Source of the DNA: Gremmenia infestans
Lineage: Eukaryota > Ascomycota > Leotiomycetes > Helotiales > Hamatocanthoscyphaceae
NCBI GenBank assembly: GCA_032629725.1
Contig: JAFEVB010000026.1
Location: forward strand, 620,001-684,000
Length of the DNA stretch: 64,000 bases
Direction of reading: 5' to 3'
The notes under the pieces are model-generated. The model was not told the DNA's origin and made no database searches. It was given only the letters and a program-made list of their open reading frames with translations. This document shows, one piece after another, positions 22,902 to 34,491 of the stretch (its first letter is position 1; the number at the start of each line of letters is the position of its first letter). A program made the position numbers and the translations under genes.

Positions 22902-23624
22902 ATGGTCCTCAAACGAAAGCGTTCTGACTCCGAGATCTCCTCCAGCAGCTCCATGCTCTCCTCGCCCCTCTCCGCCAGGACCTTCATGTCAATAGACAGC
23001 GTCCAATCCCATCAACCTCAAATATCAACACCATCCCTCTTCTCCTCACGCACCCGCAAACGCCACCGCGATAATCGTCCCTCGGAGGCCGATGTCCATC
23101 GTATGTGTACATCATCACTGTTCACATCATTCTTATTAATCCCTTCTATAGATCATACACTATCCATTCTTTTCTCCGCGCAACAGCAGCAGCAATCACC
23201 CCCTCAACTACACATCTCCCCACCTTCTTTCTCACAACAAGCACCGGTGGCGTGTCTCCCTGCTCGGCAGTCGAGCTTGCATTCGTTCTGGACGCTTCCT
23301 TCCAATCGACAATCGTTTTCTTCGACTGACTCATCGGAGTCTATGGTTTCTCCAATGACGATACCTGCTGCCGATTCATTCTTTCAGCCGACCAGCTGCG
23401 AGGACTGCGATGCATCACTCAACCCGGAAAATGATGGGGAAGCGATGGATTTGGATGTGATTGATATCAATATAGCAGAAGGGTCGAATCACGCATGCAC
23501 AGGTTGTGGAAAGCAAGTTTGCCATGGATGTGCGGTCAGTAATTTGGGGGCGAATAGGAAGTGCTTGATGTGTGCTGGGAAGAAGAAATGGGTTGGGGGT
23601 CTGGGATGGATGAGGATGGATTGA
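22902..23624 (+). CDS. Small Cys-rich (zinc-binding-like) protein with a PCNA-box-like motif
   Basis: Two exons, 22902-23100 and 23152-23624, about 223 residues. The 51-base intron (GTATGT...ATTAATC...CTATAG) is a multiple of three and lacks stops, so an unspliced reading is also open; the strong splice signals favour removal. The N-terminus MVLKRKRS is basic (nuclear-signal-like), followed by Ser-rich sequence. QSSLHSFW fits the PCNA-interacting consensus Q-x-x-h-x-x-a-a. The C-terminus has CEDC, then ACTGCGKQVCHGCAV and RKCLMCAG, a set of Cys pairs likely to bind zinc. The layout suggests a DNA-replication or damage-response factor; that role is inference. Confidence 0.75.
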   Translation: MVLKRKRSDSEISSSSSMLSSPLSARTFMSIDSVQSHQPQISTPSLFSSRTRKRHRDNRPSEADVHRMCTSSLFTSFLLIPSIDHTLSILFSAQQQQQSPPQLHISPPSFSQQAPVACLPARQSSLHSFWTLPSNRQSFSSTDSSESMVSPMTIPAADSFFQPTSCEDCDASLNPENDGEAMDLDVIDINIAEGSNHACTGCGKQVCHGCAVSNLGANRKCLMCAGKKKWVGGLGWMRMD

Positions 23625-24190
23625 TACCCCGGTTGTGTATTAGGACAACCATGTGTTGTTCGGTGGAGGATTTTTTATACTATCTATATCATACCCGGCG
23701 TTGGGAGGGACTGTTTGAATACGGTATTCGTACTTTCATACGGATAAATAACGAAAGCATAACAATTGGTCATGGCCCGACTTGCAAGCTTTTTGGAAAT
23801 GTCAAAGATACAAGCTAGACAGTGCTAGTTCGTGGCTATTCTAAAGAGACTATTTTAGATGTATGAGACTGGATGCTTTGTGGGTGAAGCAAATAGTTCA
23901 TTTCTTCTTCGAAATAATTGATTGCCAGTTGCAATTTTCCGACCTCCAAAACATCCCAAGCAGACAGTTTGAAACCGACTCACATCTATCTAGTTTTCAG
24001 GAAAAGTGTGTCACAATGTACTTGAAGACACGTTTTTGACCTTGGCTGTATCCACTCCACCAATCGCATATGGCACACCGGAATCCTTGCAAATGCGGCT
24101 GAAGCAACAACCTCACGACCTCAATTCCCTACACGTATAGTACGAATATAAGCAAAAGCTTTACACAAAGTGCTTTCCATCATTGACAGC
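23625..24190. other. Intergenic, no gene supported
   Basis: 3' flank of the Cys-rich gene and promoter of the CorA-like gene; no other signal. Confidence 0.5.
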
Positions 24191-25983
24191 ATGGAGCTAT
24201 CAGACATTTTTCCCTATCGAAAGGACCCCTCCTATAGCTTTGCGCCACCAGGAGCGGTGACTGAATTTGAGGCTTCCACAAGTTGTTCGTACTTGGAATT
24301 GCTACAACACGTGAGCGGTGCTGGTGTTCAGACGAATTGCCATGAGGGTTCTTTGGATGAAACGAACTTGGTCTCCTGGCTAAAAAGGGTACGTCCTCCA
24401 CATTGCGGTCCTTCATTCTTGTTGACACGCCTAGGATGTTTCTCAGCCTTGTCTTGTGAATGATGAGAGTGGAATTGCCGTCCCAACCGCAAGACGATTT
24501 CTTGGTGGTTTGAGATTAATGTATGTGGAGCTCGCTCTCTGTTCACAAGATATTCAACTGAGATAAACGAGGATGGGAGTCTGCAACTTCAACCGCGCAG
24601 AAAGCCGCCGCGCTATACCCTTCAGCCAAGAAGCATTCAAGCTCGTTGAACATCATCTCGGGATGCCCGATGAATTCAAACACTCCTTGATCGGAACCAC
24701 TTCCCGAGCTTTCAAGTTCTCATGTCCCAAAAAGAGCGGCTCCTCTTATTTCAAACCTACAACCTGTATGATTTTCGGCCTCACAAACCTAACCGCGTCT
24801 CTAATACATCGGCATAGGTTTTGTATTCCGCTTCGGCGTCTTTCGCCCTTCTTACTACCAACTAGCACTCAGCCACGACCCCCTTAAAAATCTAACCCAC
24901 GGCCTTCTCCTCTCCAAAACAGAAGACCACGAATTTCCCCTCCTGTTCCAAACCCTAAAACAGCACCAGACCCACTGCACCCACGCTCTCCTAACCGCCG
25001 CCCTTCTCTCCAAAATCGTCATCACAACCACAGCAAGCCGGATTCAAGTCCTAGATAGAAATTTGAATGAGTTGGAAGAAAACGCAGGCCAGCATGAGTA
25101 TATCAATATCCCGATGAAGAATCCGCTGGAGATAGATTTTATAGCTGCAACGAGACGGCTGAACTTTGTATGGAGGACCTTGGGGGTGGAGAGGATGAGG
25201 GCAGGGACTATGATTTTGACGCTTGAGGTTATGGGAAAGGAGGTTGATGAACTTAGGAAGCTAATCCCTACTGCAGCTTCAGCTTCTGATGACGGGAAAG
25301 GCTCTGAAACCCACGAAGACGCGACGAGAATGGTCGGCGAGCTCATCACCTGCCACATGAACGAATGCCAAAACCTAGCACTGAGAGCAGAATACGAAGA
25401 AAAACGCACTCAGACACAACTAGCAGTTGTAAGCTCCTTCGCGCACTGTTCTCCCTCCTCCTATCCCCAGACCACTGATTGAGATAATAGGTCTACCAAT
25501 TCATGACCCAAAAAGAAGCAATAGTGAACTCCAAAATCGCATACACATCCACTATGATCGCAACCGAGTCCAAGAAAGACAGCTCGGCGATGAAAGCTAT
25601 CGCTGTCCTAACCATGATATTTCTCCCTGGGACATTTGTTGCTGTAAGTCCCTCCCTTCATTCCCCATTCTCTGCTCTACCCATACATATATCGGTATAC
25701 AAAAGTCTGATGATAATCCTTACGAAAGACAATATTCGCAATGCCCCTCTTCAACTGGGACAATAACACCCATCCACTGTTCAACGACAACTTCAAGTAC
25801 TACTGGGCTATCGCAATCCCTTTGACTTTGTTCGTCTTGCTCCTCTGGGCCTTATCGGTGTGGTTGCCGTGGAAAGTGTGGGTGGCGCGGTGGATCCCGA
25901 AGAGGCTTGTGAGGAAGCATGCTGAGGTCGGACTTGAGGAGAAGAGGGATTGGATTACTTGGCCTACGCCAGTTACTGAATAA
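24191..25983 (+). CDS. CorA-like Mg2+ transporter family protein (fungal type)
   Basis: Six exons: 24191-24388, 24435-24520, 24572-24765, 24818-25428, 25491-25643 and 25729-25983, about 498 residues. All junctions keep frame. The large N-terminal part is cytosolic in this family. The C-terminal half has a long helix with AYTSTMIATESKKDSSAMKA, then the first membrane segment IAVLTMIFLPGTFVATIFAM. FNWDN takes the place of the classical GMN loop. A second membrane segment follows (AIAIPLTLFVLLLWAL) and then a basic tail. This order is typical of fungal CorA-like proteins, many of which lack GMN and are of uncertain transport activity. The first exons are the least certain part of the model. Confidence 0.85.
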
Positions 25984-27169
25984 ACTCGGGACTCTTAGGT
26001 TATGCATTCATAGAATGTCTGAGCGGTGCAGGTTATGACATTCAGATGCAGTAATCACGTGAATACTACTAACTCCCTACCCGTGAGCTCATCCGCAATC
26101 ATTCAAACAACTTAGATCAAGAGTCTTCCACTAAATTTCCATCTATCTGTAAATGCTCCAATTAAGCTACTCCCTTCTCCAAGAAATGAATTCCCATCCA
26201 TCCTATATCACGTGTAGGTTCCCCCCTTTCCCAAGACATAAAATTCGCATCCCTTTCTCTCCTATACCACAGCATCTAAAACATAACTTACTGCCCGACG
26301 ATCATGTCTGTCCATTCCAAAGAGCCCAATCTCCCATAATCACATTTTCTACCCTTTTTCCTATTGTATCTCTGGATTTATCACCTTCAAGTCAAGCCCC
26401 CAGCCCCACCGCGGCCACCTAATCTCAGCCACAGAACATCTCCATTAATGACAACATCGACATTCAGTCATTCATTCATTCATTCAGCTAAAAGGTACAT
26501 AATTTTTACATGTATGCATGCACCTATCCACCCATCCATTCATTTCACTCAATTATTCAATGCCCTACATATTTACCTCAACTTTCAACCAATCTGATAA
26601 AAGAATCAATTTGCGGCAGGACTAGCAACCATGCTTCATCAGATTCTCGGTCTCTTGGTGGATATAGAGAGAGGAGACATGAGAAGAAGTGGTGGTGTGA
26701 TATTTAAGGGGGATGATGTTAAGGATTTGTAGTAGAGAACGGGGGTGAGGAAGTGAGCAGGTGATATAGAGTAATTCCAGGCACGTATTTGGCTACTTTC
26801 TTTAGTCTACGTAGATATATCTTCGAAGCTGTTTATTGCCAGAAAACCTCTCGATGAGATAATTCAAGTAATGCGTGCAAGGCATCAGCGGCTGCGTTTC
26901 ACAGTTCATTACTATATCTACATCTTTAGAGTTTTCTATTCCATCTTTGATCCTCACAGGCGAAACGCTGAAACAGAGACTTTTGGTAGAGTTGAACCTA
27001 CTACTTAACAGACTAACCTCACTTATCTATTATTCTCTAATTACAAAGTAGTGGAATCTACGCTCACGTTCACTGGCGGCAAAAGTCCCTTGTTCTATCT
27101 CTTTAAATATGCAAACCATAGAAGTTTTAAAGATGTCAAAAAGAAGTATCTGCAATTGGTGCAATAGAT
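25984..27169. other. Intergenic, increasingly AT-rich toward the transposon
   Basis: Contains short simple repeats such as (ATTC)n near 26469-26486 and no gene-like frame. It leads into the RIP-mutated block. Confidence 0.5.
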
Positions 27170-30100
27170 TTAAATATAAAATCTGTAAATATTCCCGGTT
27201 TTTCTATATTATATTGGAATTTGGGCCAAGGTGGTCCTAAAAAACACTACCTACTTAGCGCCTTAGCATAGCCTATAAGCTAGTTAAAAGTTGTTATAAG
27301 GTTTTTAGTTGCAACTATCCCTTTTTATAAATGCATTTTAGCTAGCAATAAACGTTTTTATATTAGTTAAGCTGCAAGCATACTATATAGACTATAGCAG
27401 GTATCTTATAGAATCTCTCTTTAGTTGGAATTAGATTAGGGCTCTTTTTTAGACCTGTTCTACTTATTATATATACCTCTTTTATCTATTTTAATACGCG
27501 TTAGCTAATACGCCTAGGATTATAGCTATAATAGTTGCGCTGTAGCCTATAATAGTTACTAGCAGGCACCTTTAAGAGAGCTTAATCTAAATATATAGTT
27601 TATAGAATATCTATAGCTTTAAAAACATACTTATATAATCTATACTACTGCTTATAATATCAAGTCTATATAAAGAGAGAAGGGAGAGCATATAGAGGAG
27701 CGTAATAAAGCTATTATAAAGGCTCTACTAGTTATTAATACGCTTATTAATAGCTTGCTAAGATTCTTTTTATAGTTCTAAGGTATTATAGTCTATAATC
27801 TAGGTAGGATAAAAAGTAAGTGTAAGTTCTATTACGCTTGCCATTTTATATAAAAGCTCCTTTCTAGCTCTACCCTTTTTAAGGTTTACTATAAAAAAGA
27901 AAATATAGATCTTAAGCTTTTATAGACGCCTTTGCTTTTTCTATAGATACTTCTAGAAAGTTAAGATATAATAGGCTATGCCTTTTAGCGGAATATTTGC
28001 AGATATAATAACGCCTTAGCTTTTACCTCTATAAGCTATAATAAGAACACCTGCATAGATCTAGCTATAGGTATCTAATGCTTTAAGATTTATAGCAAGC
28101 TATTTTACTACTAGGGCTTTTTATAAGCTAGCTTGTAAAAGCTGCTATGCTTTACTTAACTTTTTTTCTATAATCTAAACTATATAGCTAATCTTTATTA
28201 CGCTTATAATACGCAGTTAAACTATCTAATCTTTTAGCAGCTTGCAGCTATACTAATAAATATTAATCCGTTTATTACTATCTATAAAACCGCTAGCAAG
28301 CGCCTAGCAGACTAGCTATAGAACTTTTGCTTTCTACTAAACCCGCAGGTGCGTTTAGTAATAGAATTAAAGGTAGATTATTATCGCAAGAATCTTTCTA
28401 TAAGCAAAGAGATTATAGTTTTCTTACTAGATAAAACTATAGAAGCTATACGCTATAATATTATTTTTGCGGTCTATAACCCTCTTAGTAATAGTTTATA
28501 ACTAAGCTGCATTAATATAATATATGCAGCTTATATGCCGCTTTACTATATACTTCTTTTTCTATATAGCAACCTAGGCTATTACTATAACCTTTAGTTA
28601 TAAAAAGTATATTAAATAGATAGGCGGCTCTATTAGCGGGATTTCTACCGCTACTGCTTATATATTTGTAATAGTAAGTATCTAACCCTTTTTTATAGCA
28701 AGCGTCTTTTTTAGTAGTATATTATTAACGCTTTTATAGCTTATAAGTATACTATCTTTAATTAGCTGCGCTATAACTAGAAAAAGATCCGCGCAGATAT
28801 ATATTATAAGCTTGCGGATATATTAATCTATTAGGATATTAATATAGCGGAGCTTAGTTAATACTTTATCTTTCTATTAAGCTTTATAAGTAGCGATTAT
28901 AATATGCAGCAGCTTTTCTAGGACTCTATAGCAATTATGCGGTACTTTAGTAAGCTAGACCTTTTTATTATATTTATAGCTAACCTGCGCTAGCCTAAGA
29001 TCCTCTATAACCTTCTCTCTAGCTAGTAACCTTTAGATTATTTAGATCTTATTACTTGTATATTTTGTCTTAAGACGAAGCAGATAATTATAGACCTAAA
29101 AGCAGGCCTTTTTAGACTATATATAGGTTATATCTATATAATTAAGTATTAGAAATAGACACTTCTATATATGCACTTGCTTCTTTTTCTTTAGGTATCT
29201 ATAAAGTTCTATATGCTAGAATAGGTTAATAAGGTTATCTGCGCTTAGTTGCTAGATCTAGCATAGGACCTTATAAGCAAGCTAATAGAGATTATGCTCT
29301 TAAATATAACTTATAGTCCCTATAAAGTAGATAATTTGCAGTCTTTATATATAGTTAGTAAAACGCCTAGCGCGCTTCTATAGTATTAGAAGAGGTTTCC
29401 AAAGCTATTTATGCTTATTACAGTTATATATAAAGATTAATATCTAGAATACTACTGCTTAGATAATAGTCGAACGTTTATAGTTTTAAAACTAAGCTTT
29501 TTAAAAGATATAGTTACCTGCGATAATTAGTAGGTAGTACTATATAACCTGTATCTGCTTTAGAAGTATTAGGCATATATTAATATTAAGGTTTATACTA
29601 TAGTATAGTCTATAAAGTATATTTATAAGTATATATATAAAGGTATAGATCATACTACTATTACGGTTACTACTACGAATAATAAGATTGCCTATTACCT
29701 GCAAAGAAGATATATAGGTCTGTTTAAGGCTTACTAGCGCATAATAGAGTTTAAGACCTATTAAGAATAGTCTTTAGTCTAGCACCTTTAAATCTACCTT
29801 AAAAGATAGCATACGGTTTATTTTACGAATAACCTAATAGTAAAGAAGCTAGCTATAAAGATAGACCGAAGCTAGTTAACCTTTATAGCTTTCTTTAAGT
29901 ATAATAATATATATATAAATAGCTATTAGTATCTATACTTTAAGTTTCTAGTGCACTTTATATAAAGCAAAGACTATATATAGCATCCGTAGAAAAAAGG
30001 GTTTTTAATTAGTTATATATATTACTATAGCTTTATTATAGGTAAAAAGTACTATCTTCGCCTTTTTCTTACCTTTATACCAAGCCCTTAATTATTTACG

Positions 30101-33100
30101 GACCTATATATAGTAGATAGCATCTATTACCTAACCTATTAAGCTGCCTGCATTACCTGCAAGCTAGTAGAAAACAACTAGAAGTAGTATTGCTATTTTA
30201 ATAAAGTAGTGCTCTTTATAACTACTAGTAGTTTATAGATGCTTTTCTTAATAAGCTTCTACTAATAGGTAATTGCAGATCCGCAGACTATCTAGGATTA
30301 GTATAAAGATCACTTCTTAAATAATCTAAAACATTGCTTAATATAGTATAAAGTTAACTTTCCTCTACTACTAATAGACCTGCACTATAACTATACCTTT
30401 TTTCTTCTTAGACTTAGTCTTACGGATTAGCAATAGACGTTAATAGATGCAAGCTTACCTAAGAATACCTTTAACTAAGCTGTTATATATAAATAGGTTA
30501 GTTATATTAATTAAATAGTTAATTATATAGCTTTTGCAGATAAAATATAAGTGCAATTAAATAAAGATTAGCTATTATATTTTAATATAATCCTTATAGC
30601 TATTATAGATAATCTGTAAACTGCTTACTTTTATCTATAAAGACTAGGCAGAACTAGGAAAACCTTTCTATATAAAACCCTCTATTATTACCTCTATAGT
30701 TAAGGTAAAAATATCCTTTATATTATATCTATAAGCATTACGGCTTTTCTTCTACCTAACAGGTATATATTTTACTTATAATTTAAGATCCTAATCTAGC
30801 TATATAGCGCATCTACTAGTTTAATCTGCAAAAATAGTAAGCAAGCTAACCTTCTTTATAAAGTAGATTTGATTATCTAGGATAAGGTTCTAATATAGTA
30901 TAAGTACTACTTTAAGGTAGTATATCGTCTATTTATTAATCTATAGTCTACTATAGATAATATGCTTTTTAGTAGCATGCTTATAGTCTTAGGCAAAGAC
31001 TTTATATAGATCCTTCTAGTAGTCCTTTATAGCTCGCAAACAGATATAGTTAACGCCTTTTTATAATAGACGTTTATTTAGGAAAAGCTATATTAACTTT
31101 CTTTATAGATTAATATATAGGTTAATAGCAGTCTGCACTTAGAGGATTTTATCTGCTAGATTAGAAATCTATCTTATATCCCTAAGCTATATAGCGCTCT
31201 AGTATACCTACTAAGGTATATTACTTTATTATATACTATTCTAGATCTAATCTAGCATATATATCCCTCTAAGCTGCTAATATAGTCTATAGTAGACTAT
31301 ATTATTTTCTAGAGAAAAGCAATCCTATTAACCTTAAACTAGACTATTATAAAGCTAAATATAATTATCTTATTCTGCTTTCTTAGTAATCTATAGATAT
31401 ATAGTTTAATTAATACTATAGATATTAATAATAAAAACCTAAAGATAGATAAGTTGCTTATAGAGCACCTATAGAGTATTAATCTAGCTTCTCTACTACT
31501 ATCTAAGCTACATCTAAAGATTAGGGTTCTAGTAATGCTTTTATAGAACCTATATCTAAAGGAAAGGTTATATAATAGATCCTGTTTAGTTATTACAGGT
31601 TTATAAACGTACTATATTAAAGCATAGCTGCTAGAAAGTAATTTTAATAGTTAGTTACGAACGATTCTACGGATTAAACTTAGTTCTATAAAGAAGTAGT
31701 TATTATTTATACTCTTTTATAAACAGTTCTCTATTTATATATGCTTTGCTATAATAATTAATAAATCATAAAAGCAGTCTTTTAATATAGTTAAGGTAGA
31801 TTTGCGGTTGCTTATCTTTTTATATAAGCAGTTCTATATAGCAGTATCTTGTATTTCTAACCTAGCGGGCCTATATGTATTATTACCTTCTAATACAAGT
31901 ATAACCTATAATATAGTTTGGCTTAAAATACTATAAGATTTAACTTATAGACTGTTTATATGCAAATTTTACTAAAATAGGTATTTTGCAAACGGAAATA
32001 ATAATCCTATTAGTGCCCGCAGACTGTAATTTTATAAAATATACCTTTATAAAGGACCCTTAATAGGATTTATAATACTATACTTTCTATATCCTCTTTA
32101 TCCTTTTTATTTTCCTCTTTTTTATCTTTCTCTTTTATCTTTAGCACCTTTTATAACTAATTCTTTTTCTTTTTTAACTTCTCTGCTTTCTTTTTATAAA
32201 CATCCGCCAATTCCTAGTAGGCGCGGGCATAGGCGTAGGCGCAAGCAGCTAGCATGCGATAAGCATAAAGAACTGCAGGTAGTTAGTACGGTCCGTAATA
32301 AAGATAGAATATTATAAACTAATATAAGATCTACTAGAAGCAACTTGGTTAACTATATAATAACTAAAAGCGACTTAATAAAGCGATAATAATAATAATA
32401 ATAGTAGTAGTAGTAGTAGTAGTAGTAGTTAGCAGCAGTAATAGCTACCTATAAAGATAACTAAGGTAGAGGCAGAAGTAGTAGTAGGCTCTACAAATCC
32501 GCAAATATTAGCTAGATTATAGAAATAAACTATAAAGTAGACTTATAAAGCAAGTAGCAAGTTCCTTTACTGCTATAATAGCAGTTAGTATAGCTTCTAC
32601 TAAAGAAACCAGCCGCTAATATATATAACGTCTAGTAACTAAACCTATATATATAATATATACACCTAGGAGCATTTACTTAACTAATAAGTTAGCTAAG
32701 TAAAGCTTTTAGGTTTATAGGCCTAGCTATAGTATTAGTGCAGCTAAGACGTAAAACCGCAGAATAGACTAGAACTAGCGCAGTAAAGGAGGTTATAGTA
32801 GTAGTAGAGCAAGGAAGAAAGCTAGGCATAGTAGTAGAGAGGTGCTTAGTATAGGTAGAAGCAGCAAGGTAGGCAGCGGTAAAGCTTATAGTAGCAGTAG
32901 CAGCAGTTAATTAAGATATGCTATAAACTATAAATATCTGCAAGCAGGTTATAGGAAAAAGGATATACTTATATTATTTAATTATAGTTATAGTAAAAAG
33001 AAAAAAAGAAAAAAAAAGCATAAAAGGAAAAATTTAAAAGATATACTTACCTGCTATAATACTAAGCGATCTATATAAATCTATTATAGATAATAGGATA

Positions 33101-33150
33101 TAGTTTCTATTTACTTTAAAAAATAATACTCTAAAGCAAAAACGGACTGT
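27170..33150 (+). mobile_element. RIP-destroyed Helitron (Rep/helicase element)
   Basis: A ~6-kb AT-rich block dominated by TATA/CTATA. Read on the plus strand it keeps a Helitron order. The helitron-like N domain is near 28240-28590 (NINPFITIYKTASKRLAD, YNPLSNSL). Near 28712-28995 about 95 codons stay in one frame: YIINAFIAYKY, KKIRADIYYKLADIL, SDYNMQQLF, DSIAIMRYFSKLDLF. A Walker A relic of the helicase lies near 30637-30672 (RLGRTRKTFLY where GPGGTGKTFLY is usual). Stops fall where Gln or Trp is expected (CAG to TAG, TGG to TAG), the CpA-to-TpA / TpG-to-TpA pattern of RIP. Ends are approximate; the right part from about 32150 may be another element. It is not functional. Confidence 0.85.
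32387..32429. repeat. Trinucleotide microsatellite (ATA)n-(GTA)n
   Basis: A run of AATAATAATAATAA grades into about nine GTA/AGT units, inside the RIP-mutated block. The shift from ATA to GTA units suggests point changes within one array. Confidence 0.8.
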
Positions 33151-33384
33151 TACACGTAATTTGTGGCTCCGTGCTATAATCCCGGTCGCTTACTATTAAG
33201 CGCAGCGAATAACTAGCCCCTAGTAATAGCGAATTATCTTATAACAGCAATCTGCGCTTTAGTGAATGCTTTAGTGCTGTTGGTATAACAGGTGTGATCA
33301 CTTCTACTGCATTCTGGTTGCTGTAAACTTGACTGGTATTCGGTATTTTTGTTAATGCTTAGCATTCATAGTAGTGTTATGTAT

Positions 33385-33407
33385 GCGAAGAGGTGATGCC
33401 TCTTCGC
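33385..33407. repeat. Perfect 9-bp-arm hairpin
   Basis: GCGAAGAGG and CCTCTTCGC flank TGATG, followed by TGACTAAG. A short hairpin before CTRR is how Helitron 3' ends look, but the spacer here is short and the block edge is 230 bp away, so the link to the element is open. Confidence 0.6.
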
Positions 33408-34033
33408 TGACTAAGCTACGCGAGATCACATGACTAGAAAGGTCGGGATGCTAGACTATTATCCCAACAAGTGCAACCTTAATTCTCCACGAGATTCTGC
33501 ATTATATTCGCCTTGGTAGGCGTTGGATACTAATGCTAGACTACCCACATTTAGCCTTTTCTTTTGGTTTTTTTCGCAGCTATACTTTTCATATTTTAAT
33601 TTGCGGGCATATTCTATATGTAGACTCTAGCATAGTTTTGAACCTAGGTGAACAATGGTACTAGTGAATATGCTAAAATCTACAAATATTAATAACTGTT
33701 TGATATATGATTTCTCGTTAAAAATTTTAGGAATGCCTAATACATGTTTTCCGAGCTAATATGAAAACGGGTTGTGGTATTAAAAATTAGAAGTTTAAGT
33801 GCTAACATAGTATAATATTATGGATTCTACTTAATCAGTAAGATCATCTTTCCGGTATCCGGCTTTATAAAAATTTTCACTACGCAGGTGAATATATCTA
33901 AATTGCTAATAATACTATGAATACACATTAGCCAGTTGATTCATGATAACCCAAAGTTCAATTCATACCTACTATATCAAATGCCTTCAGACGTCATAAA
34001 CACCCTGCATGAAGACCGTCCCTTTCCCAGATC

Positions 34034-34042
34034 TATTAAAAG
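34034..34042 (+). promoter_or_regulatory. TATA-like element before the secreted-protein gene
   Basis: TATTAAAAG about 120 bases upstream of the ATG at 34159, followed by a long CT-rich tract, a usual fungal promoter arrangement. Confidence 0.4.
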
Positions 34043-34158
34043 GTCTCCAATTCCCCTCTCCTCTCCCCTCCCATCCCCACCACTCAACCAAAGCAAATTG
34101 ACATACGCAAACACAAACAAAGACACACCAACTCATTTCACCCACACACTTGCCCATT

Positions 34159-34491
34159 ATGAAGCTCACCCTCCTCGTGTCCACTGTCCTTGCATGCATC
34201 TCCCTCACCGCCGCCGCAGCTATCCCTAGGGCCAGTCCATGGAAGGAGGTCGCTGACTGCTCTGCTGAACAGGATCGCGGACCCGGCTGGTTCCCATCCT
34301 TCGGAGCTTGGAAGAAGGAACGAGCTGCAGATGCTGAAGGTACGTTCAATCTTCCCCCTATCTTTTTTATCCCGGTTAACATCATCTACGTAGTTGCCAC
34401 TCGTGACATTGAGCAAACCTGCACTACTGAGGGCGTAATTTGTATTGGTGGTCGTCCTATTGGAACGCGTCCTCCACCTCCACGCACTTAA
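34159..34491 (+). CDS. Small secreted protein, effector-like
   Basis: Two exons, 34159-34339 and 34394-34491, about 92 residues. The 54-base intron (GTACGT...GGTTAAC...TACGTAG) is a multiple of three and open, but the splice signals are strong. The protein begins with a clear signal peptide (MKLTLLVSTVLACISLTAAAA) with a likely cleavage near AAA-IPRA. The mature part is about 70 residues, with three cysteines (DCSAEQ; TCTTEGVIC) and a Pro/Arg-rich end (GTRPPPPRT). No known family. It lies about 1 kb from the RIP-mutated Helitron block, a typical place for effector genes; an effector role is inference. Confidence 0.7.
   Translation: MKLTLLVSTVLACISLTAAAAIPRASPWKEVADCSAEQDRGPGWFPSFGAWKKERAADAEGTFNLPPIFFIPVNIIYVVATRDIEQTCTTEGVICIGGRPIGTRPPPPRT

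Larger units (their letters stand above)
33151..34158. other. Flank of the AT-rich block and promoter of the secreted-protein gene
   Basis: GC content returns to normal from about 33150. There is a perfect 9-bp hairpin at 33385-33407. A CT-rich leader directly precedes the ATG at 34159. No other gene was recognised. Confidence 0.5.

Noticed and set aside
23101..23151. Reading through the in-frame intron of the Cys-rich gene
   Set aside because: GTATGT, an ATTAATC branch-like site and CTATAG make splicing more likely than a 17-residue insertion.
32387..32429. CRISPR-like repetition
   Set aside because: It is a simple trinucleotide microsatellite; no spacers or repeats of CRISPR type occur in the window.
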